Source: Lysobacteraceae bacterium (GTDB taxonomy: Bacteria; Pseudomonadota; Gammaproteobacteria; Xanthomonadales; Xanthomonadaceae). Taken from it: a DNA stretch of 10,818 nt. A program made the translations under genes and the position numbers. The notes under the pieces were generated by a model. The model made no database searches, was not told the DNA's origin, and saw nothing but the letters and a program-made list of their open reading frames with translations. The stretch is from positions 1 through 10,818 of the forward strand of contig JAGNNB010000064.1 of NCBI GenBank assembly GCA_017990865.1. The letters are read 5' to 3'. Shown here one piece after another: positions 5,577 to 10,818 of the stretch (position 1 is its first letter; every line of letters starts with the position of its first letter).

Positions 5577-5999
5577 TCACTTCTTCTTGATGCTGGAGAG
5601 ATAGGCGGCGATGTCGGCGATGTCCTGGTCGGAGAAACTCTGCGACTGCGCCTGCATGGTCGGGTGCTTGCGGGTGCCTTGCTTGTAGCCGTTGAGCGCG
5701 GCCAACAGGTATTCGTTCGACTGCCCGGCGATCTTCGGCACCGAATACGACGGATAGGCGTTCTTGTAGCCGGTCACGCCGTGGCAGCCCTGGCAGGTAT
5801 AGGTCAGCGCTTTGCCGCGCTCGGCGGAACCGACGGCGGGTTTCGGCGCTTCGGCAGCGGGCGCTGCCGCCGGTGCGGCCGCTTCGGCCCCGGTCGTCGG
5901 CGCTGGCGTCTGCGCAGAAATATCGGCGGGGATCGTAAGCGCAGCCACCAACGTCAGGCAGCCGGCAACGCACAGATTTCGATACAACGATCGCATCAT
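5577..5999 (-). CDS. Mono-heme cytochrome c, predicted secreted soluble form
   Basis: The 140-residue product begins MMRSLYRN and has a hydrophobic signal segment (CVAGCLTLVAALTIPADISA) with likely cleavage near SAQ at about 28-30. There is no good lipobox, so it is expected to be free in the periplasm. An Ala/Pro-rich linker (about 31-55) leads to one class I cytochrome c domain. CQGCH at 69-73 binds heme, KIAGQSNEYLLAALNGYKQG lies at 89-108, and Met115 in HPTM is the probable distal ligand. The end SDQDIADIAAYLSSIKKK is typical of the c4/c5-like group. The start at 5999 is chosen because the signal peptide begins there. The frame continues upstream into non-coding divergent sequence. It is the first gene of the pair, facing away from the efflux operon. 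Confidence 0.9.
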   Translation of the reverse strand: MMRSLYRNLCVAGCLTLVAALTIPADISAQTPAPTTGAEAAAPAAAPAAEAPKPAVGSAERGKALTYTCQGCHGVTGYKNAYPSYSVPKIAGQSNEYLLAALNGYKQGTRKHPTMQAQSQSFSDQDIADIAAYLSSIKKK

Positions 6000-6060
6000 G
6001 TCGGGGTCCGCAAGTTCGGGAGTCGTCGCGCCTATGCTGTCGCTTTGGCGCAATCCGGAC

Positions 6061-6066
6061 AGTATA
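6061..6066 (-). promoter_or_regulatory. Possible -10 box for the cytochrome c operon
   Basis: On the minus strand TATACT (6066-6061) matches 5 of 6 bases of the -10 consensus and lies about 60 bases upstream of the first cytochrome start. The hexamer 17 bases further upstream (TGCTCG, 6089-6084) is a poor -35. The rest of the 209-base divergent gap, 6000-6208, holds no gene. Near the efflux operon it is AT-richer (about 6160-6195), where TGATATACC resembles an extended -10, but no clear operator palindrome stands out. Confidence 0.35.
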
Positions 6067-6208
6067 GCCTGCGGCTTCGCCGACGAGCATGGGGGTGAGC
6101 CACTCGCGACGATACGAATGTGAAACCCCGCACCATGACCTCTGGCGGATGGTGGTGGATAAGTGGGTGATATACCTTGATACAACACTAAAACCTGTGC
6201 GCACCCCC

Positions 6209-7374
6209 ATGCCTTTGACGCTTCCCACCGATGTTCCGTCGTCGACCTCCGCAGTTCGCGCCCGCAAGGTACTGGCCGCGAAGATCGTCGCCGCCTGCCT
6301 CTTGGGGACACTGGCCCTCGCCGGCTGCAAGGGCGGCGCCCAGGGCGGCGATGCCCAGGCCAAAGGCAAGGGCGAGGAGGGCGCCAAAAAACCGGACCCC
6401 GTGCCGGTCGAGGCCGTGGGGATCAGCCGCCGCGCGATCGCCGCCAGCTACACCGGCACCGCGCCCCTCGAAGCCCGCGCCGAGTCGCAGGTGGTCGCCA
6501 AGACTTCCGGCGTCGCCCTGCAGGTGTTGGGCGAAGTCGGGCAGCCGGTCCGCGCCGGTCAAGTCCTGGTGCGGCTGGATTCCGCCCGCGCCGTGCTGCA
6601 GGCCGCGCAGAGCGAAGCGCAATTGCGCAAGCTCGAAGCCAACTACAAACGCTCGCAGCAGTTGTTCGCGCAGCAATTGGTCAGCGCGAGCGATTTGGAT
6701 CAATTGCGCTACGACGTCGAGAACATCCGCGCGGTGAACCGTCTGGCCAATCTCGAATTGTCCTACGCCAACGTCACCGCGCCGATCTCCGGCGTGATCG
6801 CCGAGCGCTCGATCAAGACCGGCAATTTCGTGCAGATCAACACGCCGATTTTCCGCATCGTCGATACCGCGCGTTTGGAGGCCGTACTCAATGTGCCGGA
6901 ACGCGAATTGGCCACGCTCAAACCCGGATTGCCGGTGCAATTGTCGGTAGATGCTTTACCCGGCAAACCGTTCCAAGGCCGCGTCGATCGCGTCGCGCCG
7001 GTGATCGACTCCGGCAGCGGCACGTTCCGCGTGATCTGCGCCTTCGACGGCGGCGGTCTGCTGCAGCCGGGTATGTTCGGTCGCATTCGCATCGACTACG
7101 ACCAGCGCGCCGCCGCGCCGGTGATTCCGCGCAACGCGTTGCTGGACGACGAAAACGATCCCGCCGTCTTCACCGTGCGCAACGGCAAGGCCGTGCGCAC
7201 GCAAGTGAAACTCGGCTATTACGAAGGCGAGTGGGTCGAAGTGCGCGGCGGGCTCAAACCCGACGATCGCGTCGTCACCGCCGGCAAGGTCGCGCTGCGC
7301 GACGGCAGCGAAGTGCAGGTGATCGGCGATCCCAAGCCGAAAACCGCGGCCGCTAAACCCGCCGGGGCCAAGCA

Positions 7375-7378
<4 letters not shown>
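6209..7378 (+). CDS. RND efflux periplasmic adaptor subunit (membrane fusion protein), lipoprotein
   Basis: The 389-residue product is a HlyD/AcrA-type adaptor linking an RND pump to an outer-membrane channel. A signal peptide ends in the lipobox LAGC with Cys40 as the lipid anchor, followed by a Gly/Lys-rich linker (41-62). The lipoyl/barrel-sandwich halves lie at about 92-125 (VVAKTSGVALQVLGEVGQPV) and 187-220 (ANVTAPISGVIAERSIKTGN). They flank a short helical hairpin at about 126-186, then a beta-barrel (222-298) and a membrane-proximal domain (303-372). The short hairpin suggests one helix pair and tip contact with a TolC-like channel. The ATG at 6209 is chosen because it starts just before the signal peptide. 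An upstream ATG at 6149 would add 20 residues and no strong Shine-Dalgarno sequence separates them. The stop overlaps the pump gene start as ATGA, so translation is probably coupled. Substrate cannot be read from sequence. Confidence 0.92.

Positions 7379-10818
<3,440 letters not shown>

Noticed and set aside
3658..5604. A 648-codon plus-strand frame overlapping the proline-rich gene and the cytochrome genes
   Set aside because: It is an Arg/Pro-rich shift of the real frame and then antisense to two clear cytochrome c genes.

Overview
The window looks like the chromosome of a GC-rich gammaproteobacterium of the Xanthomonadaceae/Lysobacteraceae type (Xanthomonas, Lysobacter, Stenotrophomonas relatives). 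Hand counts of sample lines give about 65% GC in the housekeeping genes. The RluC, NfuA and pterin dehydratase sequences are of gammaproteobacterial type, and the integron attC sequence near the left end is of the kind I associate with xanthomonads. The genus assignment is an inference; no database search was possible.

Layout. 90-1091 (+) is rluC, a 23S rRNA pseudouridine synthase, followed by a hairpin. 1128-1308 (-) holds a small, apparently frameshifted ORF remnant. 1318-2077 (-) is the most unusual element: a compact integron-type gene cassette with one lower-GC ORF (1383-2036) of unrecognised function. It ends in a nearly textbook attC site (1312-1369), whose folded bottom strand has an extrahelical G and an extrahelical T. 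No integrase and no second attC are visible. 2151-2492 (-) is phhB (pterin-4a-carbinolamine dehydratase), on the same strand as the cassette gene and upstream of it. 2612-3202 (+) is nfuA (Fe-S carrier), divergent from phhB across a 119-base gap with a perfect 10-bp inverted repeat. 3219-4904 (+) encodes a proline-rich single-pass membrane protein of unknown role.

5098-5999 (-) carries two small mono-heme cytochrome c genes in tandem. The first product looks like a secreted, soluble cytochrome and the second like a lipoprotein; they share a good intrinsic terminator at 5033-5057. Divergent from them, 6209-7378 (+) encodes a lipoprotein RND periplasmic adaptor. It overlaps by ATGA with an RND inner-membrane pump that starts at 7375 and runs off the right edge. 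No outer-membrane channel gene and no regulator are in view.

Most of the window is ordinary core genome: rRNA modification, Fe-S assembly, pterin recycling, electron transport and efflux. The accessory signal is the single gene cassette inserted behind phhB. Cassettes normally lack their own promoter, so read-through from phhB is a plausible expression route. I found no tRNA, rRNA, CRISPR array, transposase or phage gene.
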